64,000 nucleotides of DNA from Rhizobium acidisoli (GTDB taxonomy: Bacteria > Pseudomonadota > Alphaproteobacteria > Rhizobiales > Rhizobiaceae), in assembly GCF_002531755.2 (NCBI RefSeq), contig NZ_CP035002.1, positions 124,001 through 188,000 on the forward strand, read 5' to 3'. The notes under the pieces are model-generated. The model saw nothing but the letters and a program-made list of their open reading frames with translations, was not told the origin of the DNA and made no database searches. Numbering within the stretch: position 1 is the stretch's first letter; the number at the start of each line of letters is the position of its first letter. Position numbers and translations under genes: made by a program. Below are positions 50,642 through 62,208 of the stretch, piece by piece.

Positions 50642-51532
50642 ATGTGGCGTGAAATACGGCCGGACCAGCAGTTCGAGATCGATGTCGATGGCTATCGCGT
50701 CGTTGCTTATAGCTTCGGGACCGGCGGCGAGACGGTTTTCTGCCTGAACGGCGGACCCGGCCTGCCCTGCGATTACCTGCGCGAGGCGCATTCCTGCCTG
50801 ATCGACAAGGGCTATCGCGTCATCGCCTTCGACCAGCTCGGCACGGGCGCATCCGATCGGCCCGACGATCTCTCGCTCTGGACGATCGGCCGCTATGTCG
50901 AGGAAACGGAGACCGTGCGCAAGGCGCTGGAGCTCGGCAAAGTCCATCTGCTCGGCCATTCCTGGGGCGGGTGGCTGGCGATCGACTACGCGCTGACCTA
51001 CCCCGAAAATTTGAAGACGCTGATCCTCGAGGATACCGTTGCCGACATGCCGCATCTGATCTCGGAACTGGAACGGCTGCGGTCGGCACTCGGTCCCGAA
51101 ACGGTCTCGATGATGCAGAAGCACGAGGCGCAGGGCACCTACAATCACCCGGAATATCTCGCAGCCGTCACCATTCTCAACTATCGCCACGTCTGCCGCC
51201 TGGCGGAATGGCCGGCGCCGGTGCGCCGCTCGCTCGAAGATTGGAACATGGCGCCCTATGAGACCATGCAGGGGCCGAACGAGTTTCTCTATATCGGCAA
51301 CCTCAAGGACTGGAACCGCATCCCCGATCTGCCGCGGCTGATGCTGCCGGTGCTGATCACGGCCGGAGAGCATGACGAGCTGACCCCGGCCTGCGCGCTC
51401 AGGATGAAGCTTGCGCTGCCGAATGCGGAGCTCAAGGTATTTGCCAATGCCAGCCACATGCCGTTTTATGAGAACCCGCAGGATTATTATCCGGCGCTTC
51501 TCGGTTTTCTAGCCCGGCACAAGGCTGACTGA
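50642..51532 (+). CDS. Proline-iminopeptidase-family alpha/beta hydrolase (PipA-like, copy 2)
   Basis: 296 aa from ATG at 50642 (GGAG 6 nt upstream; the TTG at 50609 is weaker). Motifs: NGGPGLP (oxyanion), GHSWGGW (nucleophile Ser), GEHDELTP (Asp), ASHMPFYE (His). It is related to, but clearly diverged from, the copy at 48751. It is first in line before the peptide-type ABC genes (51584-56609) and preceded by a candidate LuxR-solo box, so activation by that regulator is likely. Confidence 0.9.
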   Translation: MWREIRPDQQFEIDVDGYRVVAYSFGTGGETVFCLNGGPGLPCDYLREAHSCLIDKGYRVIAFDQLGTGASDRPDDLSLWTIGRYVEETETVRKALELGKVHLLGHSWGGWLAIDYALTYPENLKTLILEDTVADMPHLISELERLRSALGPETVSMMQKHEAQGTYNHPEYLAAVTILNYRHVCRLAEWPAPVRRSLEDWNMAPYETMQGPNEFLYIGNLKDWNRIPDLPRLMLPVLITAGEHDELTPACALRMKLALPNAELKVFANASHMPFYENPQDYYPALLGFLARHKAD

Positions 51533-51583
51533 TGCAAATGGAAGCGGCTCCAACCCGACGAAGACAGAGGGGCGATCGCCGTC

Positions 51584-52522
51584 ATGCATCGCTATAAATT
51601 CGTTCTGACGCGACCGCTGCAATTTCTGCCGGTCATTTTCGGCATCAGCGTCATTACTTTCATTCTGGTCCGGCTGATCCCTGGCGATCCGGCCCGCAAT
51701 ATCCTCGGCACGCGCGCGACGCCGGCAGCCCTTGCCGGCATCCGCGCCCAATACGGCCTCGATCAGCCGATGTGGCTGCAATATGTTTATTTCCTCAAGA
51801 ACCTCGCCAATGGCGAGATGGGCAAGTCGATCCTCTACAAGATCGACGTGCTGAAACTGATCGTTACCCGCATCGAGCCGACGCTGGCGCTCGTCGTTAC
51901 CAGCGTCGTGCTGTCGGTCCTGATCGCAGTGCCGATGGCCTCGATCGCCGCGCGCAATGCCGGCCGGGCGCCGGACCATGCGGTGCGCATCGTCTCGACC
52001 CTCGGCATCGGTTTTCCCCCGTTCTGGCTGGGGCTGATGCTGATCATCCTGTTCAGTGTCGAACTCGGCGTGCTGCCGGTTTCGGGCTATGGCGCGACGA
52101 TCGGCGAGAAGCTGTCGCATCTGGTGCTGCCGAGCCTGACGGTCGCACTGTCGCTCTCGACCGTGCTGACGCGCAGCCTGCGGGCGGCGATGATCGAGCA
52201 GCTGAAATCGGATGTAGCGACCGCGGCGCGCGCCCGCGGCATGCCGGAGGGGATCGTCTTCTGGCGGCATGTGCTGCCGAATTCGCTGGTGCCGACGATC
52301 AATCTGCTTGCCGTCAACATCGGCTGGCTGATCGGCGGTAGTGTCGTGGTCGAGACCGTCTTTGCGCTGCCCGGCATGGGGCAGCTGCTCGTCAGGGCGA
52401 TCTTTTCGCGCGACTACATGGTGGTGCAGGGCGTCGCCATGGTCTTTGCCTGCGCCACCGTGCTCATCAATTTCATTGCCGACATCGTCACCGTCACCGT
52501 CGATCCGCGGGTGACGCTATGA
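51584..52522 (+). CDS. Peptide-type ABC transporter permease (DppB type)
   Basis: 312 aa, six membrane helices; N-terminal FLPVIFGISVITFILVRLIPGDPARN is the DppB/OppB signature, with the EAA-like loop TAARARGMPEGIVFWRHVLPNSLVP. It starts 51 bp after the second hydrolase gene and overlaps the next permease by 4 bp. It imports peptides or peptide-like solutes with the proteins encoded at 52519-56609. Confidence 0.93.
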   Translation: MHRYKFVLTRPLQFLPVIFGISVITFILVRLIPGDPARNILGTRATPAALAGIRAQYGLDQPMWLQYVYFLKNLANGEMGKSILYKIDVLKLIVTRIEPTLALVVTSVVLSVLIAVPMASIAARNAGRAPDHAVRIVSTLGIGFPPFWLGLMLIILFSVELGVLPVSGYGATIGEKLSHLVLPSLTVALSLSTVLTRSLRAAMIEQLKSDVATAARARGMPEGIVFWRHVLPNSLVPTINLLAVNIGWLIGGSVVVETVFALPGMGQLLVRAIFSRDYMVVQGVAMVFACATVLINFIADIVTVTVDPRVTL

Positions 52523-53363
52523 GCATCGAGGCGATCGCCCCTGCCCCCGCCTGGCGCCGGCTCTTCGTCCGGCGGCCGATGCTTGCCGTCGGTGCCGGCC
52601 TGCTGCTGTTCTTCGTCCTGCTGGCGATCGCCGCGCCTGTTATCGCGCCCTACGACCCGATCCTGCAGAACGCCGAGGTGCGCCTGCAGGCACCTTCCTT
52701 GCTGCATCCGTTCGGCACCGACAATTTCGGCCGCGATATCCTCTCGCGCGTCATCTGGGGGGCGCGCCTCGACCTGCAGATGGCGCTGATCGGCATCATC
52801 TTCCCCTTCCTGATCGGCACGACCGTGGGCACGGTCGCCGGCTTCTTCGGCGGCATCGTCGATGCCCTGTTCATGCGCCTCGTCGATATCATTCTCGCCT
52901 TCCCCTTTCTCGTGCTGATGCTGTCGATCATCGCAATCCTCGGCCCGGGCCTCGGCAGCTTCTATATCGCCATGGCGCTGGTCGGCTGGGTCTCCTATGC
53001 ACGGCTGATCCGGGCGCAGATGCTGGTGCTGAAAAGCAGCGACTACGCCGTTGCCGCCGTCAGCCTCGGCTTCAGCCGTTCGCGCATCATGTTCCGTCAC
53101 CTGCTGCCGAACGCGGTCGCCGGTTCGATCGTCTTTTCGATGTCCGATGCGACGCTGGTGCTGCTCAGCGGCGCCGCCGTCAGCTATCTCGGCCTCGGCG
53201 TTCAGCCGCCGATCGCCGAATGGGGCGTCATGGTCGCGGAAGGGCAGAGTTTCATCACCACCGCCTGGTGGATCACGCTGTTTCCCGGCCTCTCCATCGT
53301 CAGCCTCGCCTTCGGCTTCAGCATGCTGGGTGATGCGCTCGGCGAATTGCTGGGGGTGCATGA

Positions 53364-53367
<4 letters not shown>
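52519..53367 (+). CDS. Peptide-type ABC transporter permease (DppC type)
   Basis: 282 aa, six membrane helices. It has APYDPILQNAEVRLQAPSLLHPFGTDNFGRDILSR at the start and the loop AVSLGFSRSRIMFRHLLPNAV, typical of DppC/OppC. ATGA overlaps on both sides show tight coupling with DppB-type and ATPase genes. Confidence 0.93.
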
Positions 53368-55073
<1,706 letters not shown>

Positions 55074-55094
55074 CAACGAAGGGAACGAAAATTC

Positions 55095-56609
55095 ATGACA
55101 AACAGCTGGAAATCAATCGGGCTCGCGGCCTTGTTCGCTGGCCTGACGCTCAGTGCAAGCTACGCCGAGGCCGCCGGTGTGCTCACCATCGGCCGCCGCG
55201 AGGATTCGACGACGTTCGATCCGATCAAAACCGCCCAGAACATCGACAACTGGGTGTTCTCCAACGTCTACGACGTGCTGATCCGCGTCGACAAGACAGG
55301 CACGAAACTGGAGCCGGGCCTTGCCGAAAGCTGGACCACATCGGATGACGGGCTGACCTACACATTCAAGATCCGCGACGCGAAATTCTCCGACGGTTCG
55401 CCGCTGACGGCTGAGGACGCCGCCTACAGCCTGCTGCGCATCCGCGATGACGCCGCCTCGCTGTGGAGCGATTCCTACAAGGTGATCGACACGGCGGTGG
55501 CGACCGATGCGCACACGCTGACGATCAAACTCAAGAACCCATCCGCGCCGTTCCTTTCCACGCTGGCGCTGCCGAATGCCTCCGTTATCTCCAAAAAAGG
55601 CATGGAAACGCTTGGCGCAGACGCCTATGGCGAAAAACCGATCGCATCCGGCGCCTTCACGGTCGACGAATGGCGGCGCGGCGATCGTGTCATCCTGAAG
55701 AAGAACCCGAACTTCTGGCAGGCCGATCGCGTCAAGCTCGACGGCGTCGAGTGGATCTCCGTACCCGACGACAATACCCGCATGCTGAACGTTCAGGCCG
55801 GCGAGCTCGATACCGCGATTTTCGTGCCCTTCTCCCGCGTCGAGGAGCTGAAGAAGGATCCGAACCTCAATGTCGATATCGACGCCTCGACGCGCGAGGA
55901 TCATCTGCTGATCAACCACGCGCATGGCGCGCTCGCCAAGAAGGAAGTCCGCCAGGCGCTGGATCTGGCGATCGACAAGAAGTCGATCGTCGATGCCGTC
56001 ACCTTCGGCCAGGGCACCATCGCCAATTCCTACATCCCGAAGGGGGCTCTCTACTATTACGCCGACAATCTGCAGCGACCTTATGATCCCGCCAAGGCCA
56101 AGGAGTTGCTGGCGGCGGCCGGTGCGTCCGATCTGACGCTCAATTACCTGGTGCGCGCCGGCGATGAAGTCGACGAACAGACCGCCGTGCTGGTCCAGCA
56201 GCAGCTGCAGAAGGCCGGCATCACCGCCAACCTGCAGAAGGTCGATCCGAGCCAGGAATGGGACATGATCGTTGCCGGCGACTATGACGTCTCGGTCAAC
56301 TACTGGACCAACGACATTCTCGATCCGGACCAGAAGACCACCTTCGTGCTCGGCCACGATTCCAACAACAATTATGCGACCAACTACAAGAACGAGGCGG
56401 TGAAGGACCTCGTCGCCAAGGCCCGTCTGGAACTCGACCCGAAGAAGCGAGAAGCGATGTATGTCGATCTGCAGAAGATGGCCAAGGACGATGTCAACTG
56501 GATCGACCTTTATTACAGCCCCTATATCAACGTCTCGCGCAAGAATATTGAGAACTTCTACCAGAACCCGCTCGGCCGGTTTTTCCTAGAGGATACGGTG
56601 AAGAACTAA
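55095..56609 (+). CDS. Peptide-type ABC transporter substrate-binding protein
   Basis: 504 aa, SBP_bac_5 family. A Sec signal peptide (residues 1-26, ending SYAEA) precedes LTIGRREDSTTFDPIKTAQNIDNWVFSNVYDVL and GLAESWTTSDDGLTYTFKIRDAKFSDGSPLTAEDA, typical of DppA/OppA. It is last in the operon and followed by a hairpin. In the related Pseudomonas PipR system a binding protein of this type is linked with the plant signal; here that is inferred by synteny. Confidence 0.93.
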   Translation: MTNSWKSIGLAALFAGLTLSASYAEAAGVLTIGRREDSTTFDPIKTAQNIDNWVFSNVYDVLIRVDKTGTKLEPGLAESWTTSDDGLTYTFKIRDAKFSDGSPLTAEDAAYSLLRIRDDAASLWSDSYKVIDTAVATDAHTLTIKLKNPSAPFLSTLALPNASVISKKGMETLGADAYGEKPIASGAFTVDEWRRGDRVILKKNPNFWQADRVKLDGVEWISVPDDNTRMLNVQAGELDTAIFVPFSRVEELKKDPNLNVDIDASTREDHLLINHAHGALAKKEVRQALDLAIDKKSIVDAVTFGQGTIANSYIPKGALYYYADNLQRPYDPAKAKELLAAAGASDLTLNYLVRAGDEVDEQTAVLVQQQLQKAGITANLQKVDPSQEWDMIVAGDYDVSVNYWTNDILDPDQKTTFVLGHDSNNNYATNYKNEAVKDLVAKARLELDPKKREAMYVDLQKMAKDDVNWIDLYYSPYINVSRKNIENFYQNPLGRFFLEDTVKN

Positions 56610-56626
56610 GGTCCGGCAGCATGCAA

Positions 56627-56656
56627 ATGCTCCGTCGCCGTAAAGCGGCGGAGCAT
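56627..56656 (+). terminator. Terminator-like hairpin after the peptide transporter operon
   Basis: 12-bp stem ATGCTCCGTCGC / GCGGCGGAGCAT (one G-T pair) with 6-nt loop, 18 bp after the stop codon; the following T-run (CGTTTA) is weak. Confidence 0.65.
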
Positions 56657-56691
56657 CGTTTATGGCTGCGAAATGTCGCTGGTGCCGCCCG

Positions 56692-57567
56692 CTACTCGGC
56701 GGCCGCGAGCTTGTCCTGCGTCCTGGTGTCGAAGTCGCTGGCGTCGTGGCGCTCGTGCAGTTGGCTCGAAGGGTCGCCGGAGAGGCGGTTGACCATCCGG
56801 CCGCGCTGCACGGCCGGCCGGCTGAAGATCGCGTCGGCCCAGCGCTGGACGTTCTTATAGTCCTCGACTTGCAGGAATTCGGCCGCACCATAGGTCCAGC
56901 CCTTCACCAGGCCACCATACCAGGGCCAGACGGCAATATCGGCGATCGTATAGTCGCTGCCGGCCAGATATTCGCTTTCGGCAAGGCGGCGATCGAGCAC
57001 GTCGAGCTGACGCTTTACCTCCATGGCAAAGCGGTCGATCGCATATTCGATCTTCGTCGGCGCATAGGCGTAGAAATGGCCGAAGCCGCCGCCGAGATAG
57101 GGGGCGCTTCCCATCTGCCAGAACAGCCACGACAGGCATTCGGCGCGGGCGGCCGGCTCGGTCGGCAGGAAGGCCCCGAACTTTTCGGCGAGATAGGTGA
57201 GGATGGCGCCGGACTCGAAGACGCGGATCGGCTTTTCGCCGCTGCGGTCCATCAGCGCCGGGATCTTCGAGTTGGGATTGATCTTGACGAAATCGCTGCC
57301 GAACTGGTCGCCATCGCCGATCCGGATCAGCCAGGCGTCATATTCGGCGCCGCTGTGGCCAAGCGCCAGCAACTCCTCGAGCATGATCGTGACCTTCTGG
57401 CCGTTCGGCGTGCCGAGCGAATAAAGCTGCAGCGGATGACGGCCGATCGGAAGCTCCTTCTCATGCGTCGGGCCTGCGATCGGACGGTTGATGCTGGCGA
57501 ACTGGCCGCCATTCGCCTTGTTCCAGGTCCAGACCTTCGGGGGGATATAATCGGAAGAACCGCTCAT
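56692..57567 (-). CDS. yghU: YghU-like glutathione S-transferase / disulfide-bond oxidoreductase
   Basis: 291 aa. N-terminal extension then thioredoxin-like domain (~45-135: LYSLGTPNGQKVTIMLEELL, NSKIPALMD, VFESGAILTYLAEKFG) and all-helical C-domain (YLAGSDYTIADIAVWPWYGGL). The TPNGQK segment in place of a catalytic Ser/Cys is typical of YghU/YfcG nu-class GSTs that reduce disulfides with two glutathiones. Single gene, minus strand. The upstream side (57568-57758) has nothing notable. Confidence 0.93.
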   Translation of the reverse strand: MSGSSDYIPPKVWTWNKANGGQFASINRPIAGPTHEKELPIGRHPLQLYSLGTPNGQKVTIMLEELLALGHSGAEYDAWLIRIGDGDQFGSDFVKINPNSKIPALMDRSGEKPIRVFESGAILTYLAEKFGAFLPTEPAARAECLSWLFWQMGSAPYLGGGFGHFYAYAPTKIEYAIDRFAMEVKRQLDVLDRRLAESEYLAGSDYTIADIAVWPWYGGLVKGWTYGAAEFLQVEDYKNVQRWADAIFSRPAVQRGRMVNRLSGDPSSQLHERHDASDFDTRTQDKLAAAE

Positions 57568-57758
57568 CTTTCAAACTCCTGGCATTGATCGGATAGAGCG
57601 CGGCGGCAATCGGCTGGCCACCGCATTTTTCCTGACATAGCAGAGGCGATGCGGTTTGTCAGAGGGGTCGGCGCGGGTTCACACAATCGTCAGAATATTA
57701 GCAAATGCAGGAGGATGGCCGCCTCGGCGTCCGCTGGCAGCCCGCAAGCGACGAAGAA

Positions 57759-58625
57759 CTATGGCATGACCATCGCGCCGCCGGTGTCTCGAGAGCCAAG
57801 AATTTCGTCCAACTGCCCGACCAGCGCGTGGTCGCCTTCCACGTCGTCGGCCAGCCTGGAGAAAACCCCGGCCATGCCCCGGAAGATCGTTGCGGCCGGA
57901 TCATCCTCTCCGAGGAAATCGGCGATCTCCTGCATTTCGGCGACCCAACGATAGGCTTTGGGATACATGTCGGGAATGGATTTCGAGAACTTGCGGTCGA
58001 CGTCTGGAAGGCTTTCGGCGAGCTCGGCCTTCAGGCTTTCGGCCGCGCCCGAGCGGGATGCGGCAAGCAGCATCGCGGCGCCGAGGCCGATAAAGCCCTT
58101 GTTGATGCCGGCATAACACATCTTCAGCGCCGAAGCCGCGCCGAGCGGCCCATCGAGCCTGCGGACCCGCAAGCCGTAATCTTGGAGCAGCCTGCTTCGC
58201 TCCGCGCTATCGCCGCTGACATAGAGGGTCGGGCCTGGTTTGCCGGCAGCCGGCGGCCCGCCGATGATGGCGCCGTCCAACACCTCCACAGTGCTGCCGC
58301 CGAACCGTGCCGCCAATGCCTGCATGGTTTTCGGCGCAATCGCGTTGAGGTCGATGAAGGGCGGTGGCGCTTGCAGCCCCGACGATATCTCCGCGACAAG
58401 CTCGGCAACGCCTATCGCTTCGGCCGGCGGAACGATCGACAGGATGAGCGCGGCCTTCGCCAGACCCTGCCTGCCGACCGGCACCATGCCGGCTGCCGCA
58501 GCCCGCGCGATCGTCCGTTCGCTGCGGCCTTCGAGACAGGTCAGCACCGTGGCGCCATGGTCGATCAGCCGTTTGGCGACAGCGCTCCCCATCGCGCCCG
58601 CTCCGATGATTGCAAAATCCGACAT
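57759..58625 (-). CDS. NAD(P)-dependent beta-hydroxyacid-dehydrogenase-like oxidoreductase
   Basis: 288 aa from ATG at 58625. The Rossmann motif is IIGAGAMGSAVAKRLIDHGATV; DGAIIGGPPAAGKPGPTLYVSGD corresponds to the substrate loop. The helical C-terminal half (SALKMCYAGINKGFIGLGAAM) keeps the catalytic-Lys neighbourhood (LKM-x2-AGINK). The substrate is unknown; it may be a 6-phosphogluconate-dehydrogenase-like or imine-reductase-like member. Stand-alone gene. Confidence 0.85.
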   Translation of the reverse strand: MSDFAIIGAGAMGSAVAKRLIDHGATVLTCLEGRSERTIARAAAAGMVPVGRQGLAKAALILSIVPPAEAIGVAELVAEISSGLQAPPPFIDLNAIAPKTMQALAARFGGSTVEVLDGAIIGGPPAAGKPGPTLYVSGDSAERSRLLQDYGLRVRRLDGPLGAASALKMCYAGINKGFIGLGAAMLLAASRSGAAESLKAELAESLPDVDRKFSKSIPDMYPKAYRWVAEMQEIADFLGEDDPAATIFRGMAGVFSRLADDVEGDHALVGQLDEILGSRDTGGAMVMP

Positions 58626-58761
58626 GTGAACCTCATGGTGTGACGGTATCGCATGAGAGCTATGGCCGATCGGGCCGCCGTCAACTGCGACAAACCGGCA
58701 GAACTCTAGTCTTGAAAGGGCGTTTCCGTTCGGTCCGCAGATGGGTCGTTGCGCCTTCTGT

Positions 58762-58802
58762 TTGATTTTGGTCAAAGCAGACACGGTCGATAGGGGTATG
58801 AT
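58762..58802 (+). promoter_or_regulatory. FixK/FNR-type class II promoter of the stress protein gene
   Basis: TTGAT-TTTG-GTCAA (58762-58775) matches the TTGAT-n4-ATCAA box in 9 of 10 positions. A TATGAT -10 lies at 58797-58802; the centre-to-centre distance is 31 bp, as expected when the box is centred at -41.5. Expression under low oxygen is predicted. Confidence 0.75.
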
Positions 58803-58837
58803 CGGGTCGGCGATTGTATTCCAGGATAGAGATTTGA

Positions 58838-59305
58838 ATGTATCGAACGATCATCTGCGGCATCGGCATGGGTTCCAGGCAAACGGCAAACCGTCTCCTG
58901 CGCCGGGCGGCGGCGCTGGTGGAGGACGGCGGAAACATCGTCGTCATGCACGTCATCGAAAATATCCCGCACCGTCACCTGACGGAGCTTCCCGAGGAAT
59001 TCGAAACGACAGCCATTGCCGAGGCGGAAAGGAAACTTGCAGCGTTCTGCAAGGAACTCGGGATTCCGGCGACAATCGAGGTTCGCGTCGGCGTTGCCGC
59101 CTCCCTGCTCGTCGCCGTCGCCAGGGAGATGTCGGCCGATCTTATTCTGCTGTCATCGCATGTGAGCGATATCACCGACTACGTCTTCTCTTCGATCGTC
59201 GACAAGGTGGTGCGCCACGCCGGATGCTCGGTTCTCATCGATCGGCGGGTCGATCGCAGGCACTCCGGCTCGGAGGCGCAAGCGGAAGACACAGCGCTGC
59301 TCTAA
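58838..59305 (+). CDS. Universal stress protein (UspA family)
   Basis: 155 aa from ATG at 58838. Alpha/beta Usp fold: YRTIICGIGMGSRQTANRLLRRAAALV..., ADLILLSSHVSDITDYVFSSIVDKVVRHAGCSVLID. The ATP-binding G-x2-G-x9-G-S/T pattern is degraded (SSHVSDITDYVFSSI), so it is probably a non-ATP-binding UspA type. A FixK/FNR box lies ~62 bp upstream, which fits microaerobic or symbiotic expression. Confidence 0.92.
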   Translation: MYRTIICGIGMGSRQTANRLLRRAAALVEDGGNIVVMHVIENIPHRHLTELPEEFETTAIAEAERKLAAFCKELGIPATIEVRVGVAASLLVAVAREMSADLILLSSHVSDITDYVFSSIVDKVVRHAGCSVLIDRRVDRRHSGSEAQAEDTALL

Positions 59306-59398
59306 TCCAATGCGGCCTCCCCTCCCCTGCGGCGGCCGAAGAGCCTATATCTCTGGTAAGCCAACCGGCAGTACCGACTGCCTTGACCGGAGATATGC

Positions 59399-60313
59399 AT
59401 GAGCCAGGATCCCTATGAGCTTCTGGGCGTGAAACGGGATGCGACGCAGAAGGATATTCAAAGCGCATTCCGCAAGCTCGCCAAGAAACTTCACCCCGAC
59501 CTTAACCCCGGTGACAAAAAGGCCGAGGAACGGTTCAAGGAAATTTCGACCGCCTACGAGATCCTGAGCGATGAGGAAAAACGCGGGCGCTTCGATCGCG
59601 GCGAGATCGATATGACCGGCGCCGATCGGGCGCAGCGGAGTTATTACCGCGACTATGCCTCGGCGAGCGATTCCGGCAATCCCTACCGCAACAGTTCCGG
59701 CTTTGCCGATTTCGCCGATGCCGACAATTCCTTTGCCAATTTCTTTTCGCGCCGCGCCGGCGGCGGCAGGATGCGCAGCCATGGCCAGGATCGGCGTTTC
59801 GCCATGGAGGTCGATTTTCTCGAGGCCGTCAACGGCACCCGAACCGAGATCAAGCTGCCGGACGGGCCGCAGCTCGATGTGCAGATCCCGCCCGGAACCC
59901 GCGACGGCCAGACCTTGCGGCTGCGCGGCAAGGGCGAGCCGGGCATTGGAGGCGGGCCGCCGGGCGATGCCCTCATCGAAATCCGCGTGAGTCCTCACCG
60001 TTTCTTCACCCGCGACGGCGACGACATCCGCCTGGAACTGCCGATCTCGCTTGGCGAGGCGGTGCTCGGCGGCAAGGTCCGCGTGCCGACACCGTCGGGT
60101 CCTGTCAATCTGACGCTGCCCCCGCACTCGAATACCGGCAAGGTCCTGCGTCTCAAAGGGAAGGGGGCTGCCACCCGCGGCGGCGGGCACGGCGACGTCT
60201 ATGTCGCCCTGAAGATCATGCTGCCCGACAAGCCCGACGAACGGCTGGCGGCCCTGATGAAAGAATGGGCGACGGCAAATCCATACGATCCGAGGAAGAA
60301 CATGGAGGCCTGA
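59399..60313 (+). CDS. DnaJ-type co-chaperone, CbpA-like
   Basis: 304 aa. N-terminal J domain with the HPD motif ([34 protein letters not shown]), a Gly/Phe/Ser linker (~75-120), and DnaJ C-terminal substrate-binding domains ([51 protein letters not shown]). There is no zinc-finger domain, hence CbpA/DjlA-type rather than DnaJ. It partners DnaK and is encoded 2 bp before a CbpM-like modulator. Confidence 0.93.
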   Translation: MSQDPYELLGVKRDATQKDIQSAFRKLAKKLHPDLNPGDKKAEERFKEISTAYEILSDEEKRGRFDRGEIDMTGADRAQRSYYRDYASASDSGNPYRNSSGFADFADADNSFANFFSRRAGGGRMRSHGQDRRFAMEVDFLEAVNGTRTEIKLPDGPQLDVQIPPGTRDGQTLRLRGKGEPGIGGGPPGDALIEIRVSPHRFFTRDGDDIRLELPISLGEAVLGGKVRVPTPSGPVNLTLPPHSNTGKVLRLKGKGAATRGGGHGDVYVALKIMLPDKPDERLAALMKEWATANPYDPRKNMEA

Positions 60314-60315
60314 TC

Positions 60316-60639
60316 ATGGATGATCTCGAATTCCGTCTTTGCTTGAAAATCGATGTCGTCCAGCTCGATCTCTGGATCGAACAGGGCTGGCTGATCCCGG
60401 AGATGTCGGACGAAGGGCGTCAGTTTCACGACGCCGACGTCGCGCGCGCCCGGCTCATCCTGGACCTGATGGGTGACATGGGCGTCAACGAAGCCGGCGT
60501 CGATGTCGTCATGGACCTGGTCGACCAGTTGCACGGCCTGCGGGGAACGATGGAAAGGCTGGTGGCTGCCATCAGCAGGCAGGAGCGGGATGTTCAGCGC
60601 CGGCTCCTCGAGAGCCTCGAGGATATCGACCGGTTTTGA
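60316..60639 (+). CDS. CbpM-like chaperone modulator
   Basis: 107 aa from ATG at 60316. MerR-like small protein (EFRLCLKIDVVQLDLWIEQGWLIPE, then DADVARARLILDLMGDMGVNEAGVDVVMDLVDQLHGLRGTM), as in CbpM, which inhibits the J-protein CbpA. Position right after the CbpA-like gene supports this. Confidence 0.9.
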   Translation: MDDLEFRLCLKIDVVQLDLWIEQGWLIPEMSDEGRQFHDADVARARLILDLMGDMGVNEAGVDVVMDLVDQLHGLRGTMERLVAAISRQERDVQRRLLESLEDIDRF

Positions 60640-60661
60640 ACGATCGCCGGCGGGCCTTACC

Positions 60662-61591
60662 TCAGGTGGTGAACCAGTAGCGAACGATGTGGAAGAACAG
60701 CGGTGCGGCGAAGGTGATGGAATCCAGCCGGTCGAGCACGCCGCCATGGCCTTCGATTACATAGCCCCAGTCCTTGGCATTGAGATCGCGCTTGATCGCC
60801 GACAGCACGAAGCCGCCGAAGAAGCCGGCAACGACGATGACGGTGCTGACGGCCGCGGCCTGCAGCGGCGAGAACGGTGTCAGGCGATAAAGCAGCGTTC
60901 CGACAAGGATGGCCGAGGCACCGCCGCCGATCAGGCCTTCCAGTGTTTTCGACGGGCTGATGTTCGGCGAGAAGCGGTGCTTTCCGAGAAGCTTGCCCCA
61001 GACATACTGGAAGACGTCGCTGAGCTGCACGACGATGACGAGATAGACGAGAAGAAGTGCCGACGGTGTGCCGGTCTGCAGCATCAGCAGCGCCGGCGCG
61101 TGGCTGATCGAATAGACCGTCAGCATCAGGCCCCATTGCACCCTGGCGCTGCGCGCCAGGAATTCGTTGACGTCGCCGGTCAGGGTCGCCACCGCCGGCA
61201 GGATCAGGAAGGCGTAAACCGGGATGAAGATCGCAAAAAGGCCGTACCATAGCGTTCCGAGCAGCACATAGTGCACCGGCAGGACAACGAAGAAGGAGAG
61301 GAACAATGCCAGGTGGTCGCCGCGCCGCGACGGTGTCAGCGTCCAGAATTCGCGAAGCGCCATGAAGGAGAGGAAGGCGAACAGGATGACCACCGCCGTA
61401 TCGCCGAGCAGGATCGCGCCGCCGAATATGGCGACCATGATCCACCAGGAGCGGATACGGGCGTTGAGGTTGTGGACGGTGGCGACGGAGCCGGGCTCGG
61501 TCGCGCGCCGCTGCAGGATGAAGCCGATGGCCGAGGCGACGGCAAGCAGGCCGAGGATGGCGGCAAGTACCAGGGCAAACAGGCTGGTCAT
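60662..61591 (-). CDS. Phosphatidate cytidylyltransferase (CdsA family)
   Basis: 309 aa from ATG at 61591, about eight membrane helices. The CdsA signature is complete: SPSKTLEGLIGGG, then SAIKRDLNAKDWGYVIEGHGGVLDRLDS. It makes CDP-diacylglycerol from phosphatidate and CTP. It is the third gene of an operon with PlsC and a CDP-alcohol phosphotransferase, each overlapping by 4 bp, so the product probably feeds a dedicated phospholipid. Likely an accessory copy beside the housekeeping CdsA. Confidence 0.93.
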   Translation of the reverse strand: MTSLFALVLAAILGLLAVASAIGFILQRRATEPGSVATVHNLNARIRSWWIMVAIFGGAILLGDTAVVILFAFLSFMALREFWTLTPSRRGDHLALFLSFFVVLPVHYVLLGTLWYGLFAIFIPVYAFLILPAVATLTGDVNEFLARSARVQWGLMLTVYSISHAPALLMLQTGTPSALLLVYLVIVVQLSDVFQYVWGKLLGKHRFSPNISPSKTLEGLIGGGASAILVGTLLYRLTPFSPLQAAAVSTVIVVAGFFGGFVLSAIKRDLNAKDWGYVIEGHGGVLDRLDSITFAAPLFFHIVRYWFTT

Positions 61592-62208
61592 CTGGCGGCC
61601 CCTCCGTCTGCGAGCTCGATGACCGCGGCCCGGGCGCGGGCCAGGAAGGCATTCTTTTCCTCGCCGGGTTCGACGCGCAGCGGCTTGCCGAAACGCGCCG
61701 TGCAGGTGATCGGCACGATGAGCCAGCTTCCTTTCGGCAGGATGCGCTGCAGATTGTCGAGATGGATCGGTATGAGATCGACATCGGGAAAACGGCAGGC
61801 CAGGCGATAGATGCCGCTGCGGAACGGGGCGATCTCTTCGGTGGCGCTTCTCGTGCCTTCGGGAAAAATCAGGATCGAACGCCCCTCTTCGAGCAGGCGC
61901 TCGAGGGGCTCCAGCGGGTTGCTGTCCGGCAGAGGCTTGCGGTCGATCAGCACGGCGCGCAAGCCTTTCTCGGCGATAAAACGGCGAAAGGCGCTGGTTC
62001 CCCAATAGTCGCGCGCCGCCACCGGATGGGTCAGCCGCCGCACCTGATACGGCAGGGCGGCCATGACGGCGACCGTATCGACATGGCTGTTGTGATTGGC
62101 GAAATAGATGCGGCGGCGCGTATCGGGCGAACAGCCCCGCCACTCGCTTCGGGCGCCGACCATGATACGGACGAACAGCACGAGAAGACGACGGATAACA
62201 GGGATCAT
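61588..62208 (-). CDS. 1-acyl-glycerol-3-phosphate acyltransferase (PlsC family)
   Basis: 206 aa. The acyltransferase motifs NHNSHVD (NHx4D) and FPEGTRS are intact; the N-terminal helix is a membrane anchor. It would make phosphatidate, the CdsA substrate. ATGA overlaps link it to both neighbours. Confidence 0.92.
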   Translation of the reverse strand: MIPVIRRLLVLFVRIMVGARSEWRGCSPDTRRRIYFANHNSHVDTVAVMAALPYQVRRLTHPVAARDYWGTSAFRRFIAEKGLRAVLIDRKPLPDSNPLEPLERLLEEGRSILIFPEGTRSATEEIAPFRSGIYRLACRFPDVDLIPIHLDNLQRILPKGSWLIVPITCTARFGKPLRVEPGEEKNAFLARARAAVIELADGGAAR

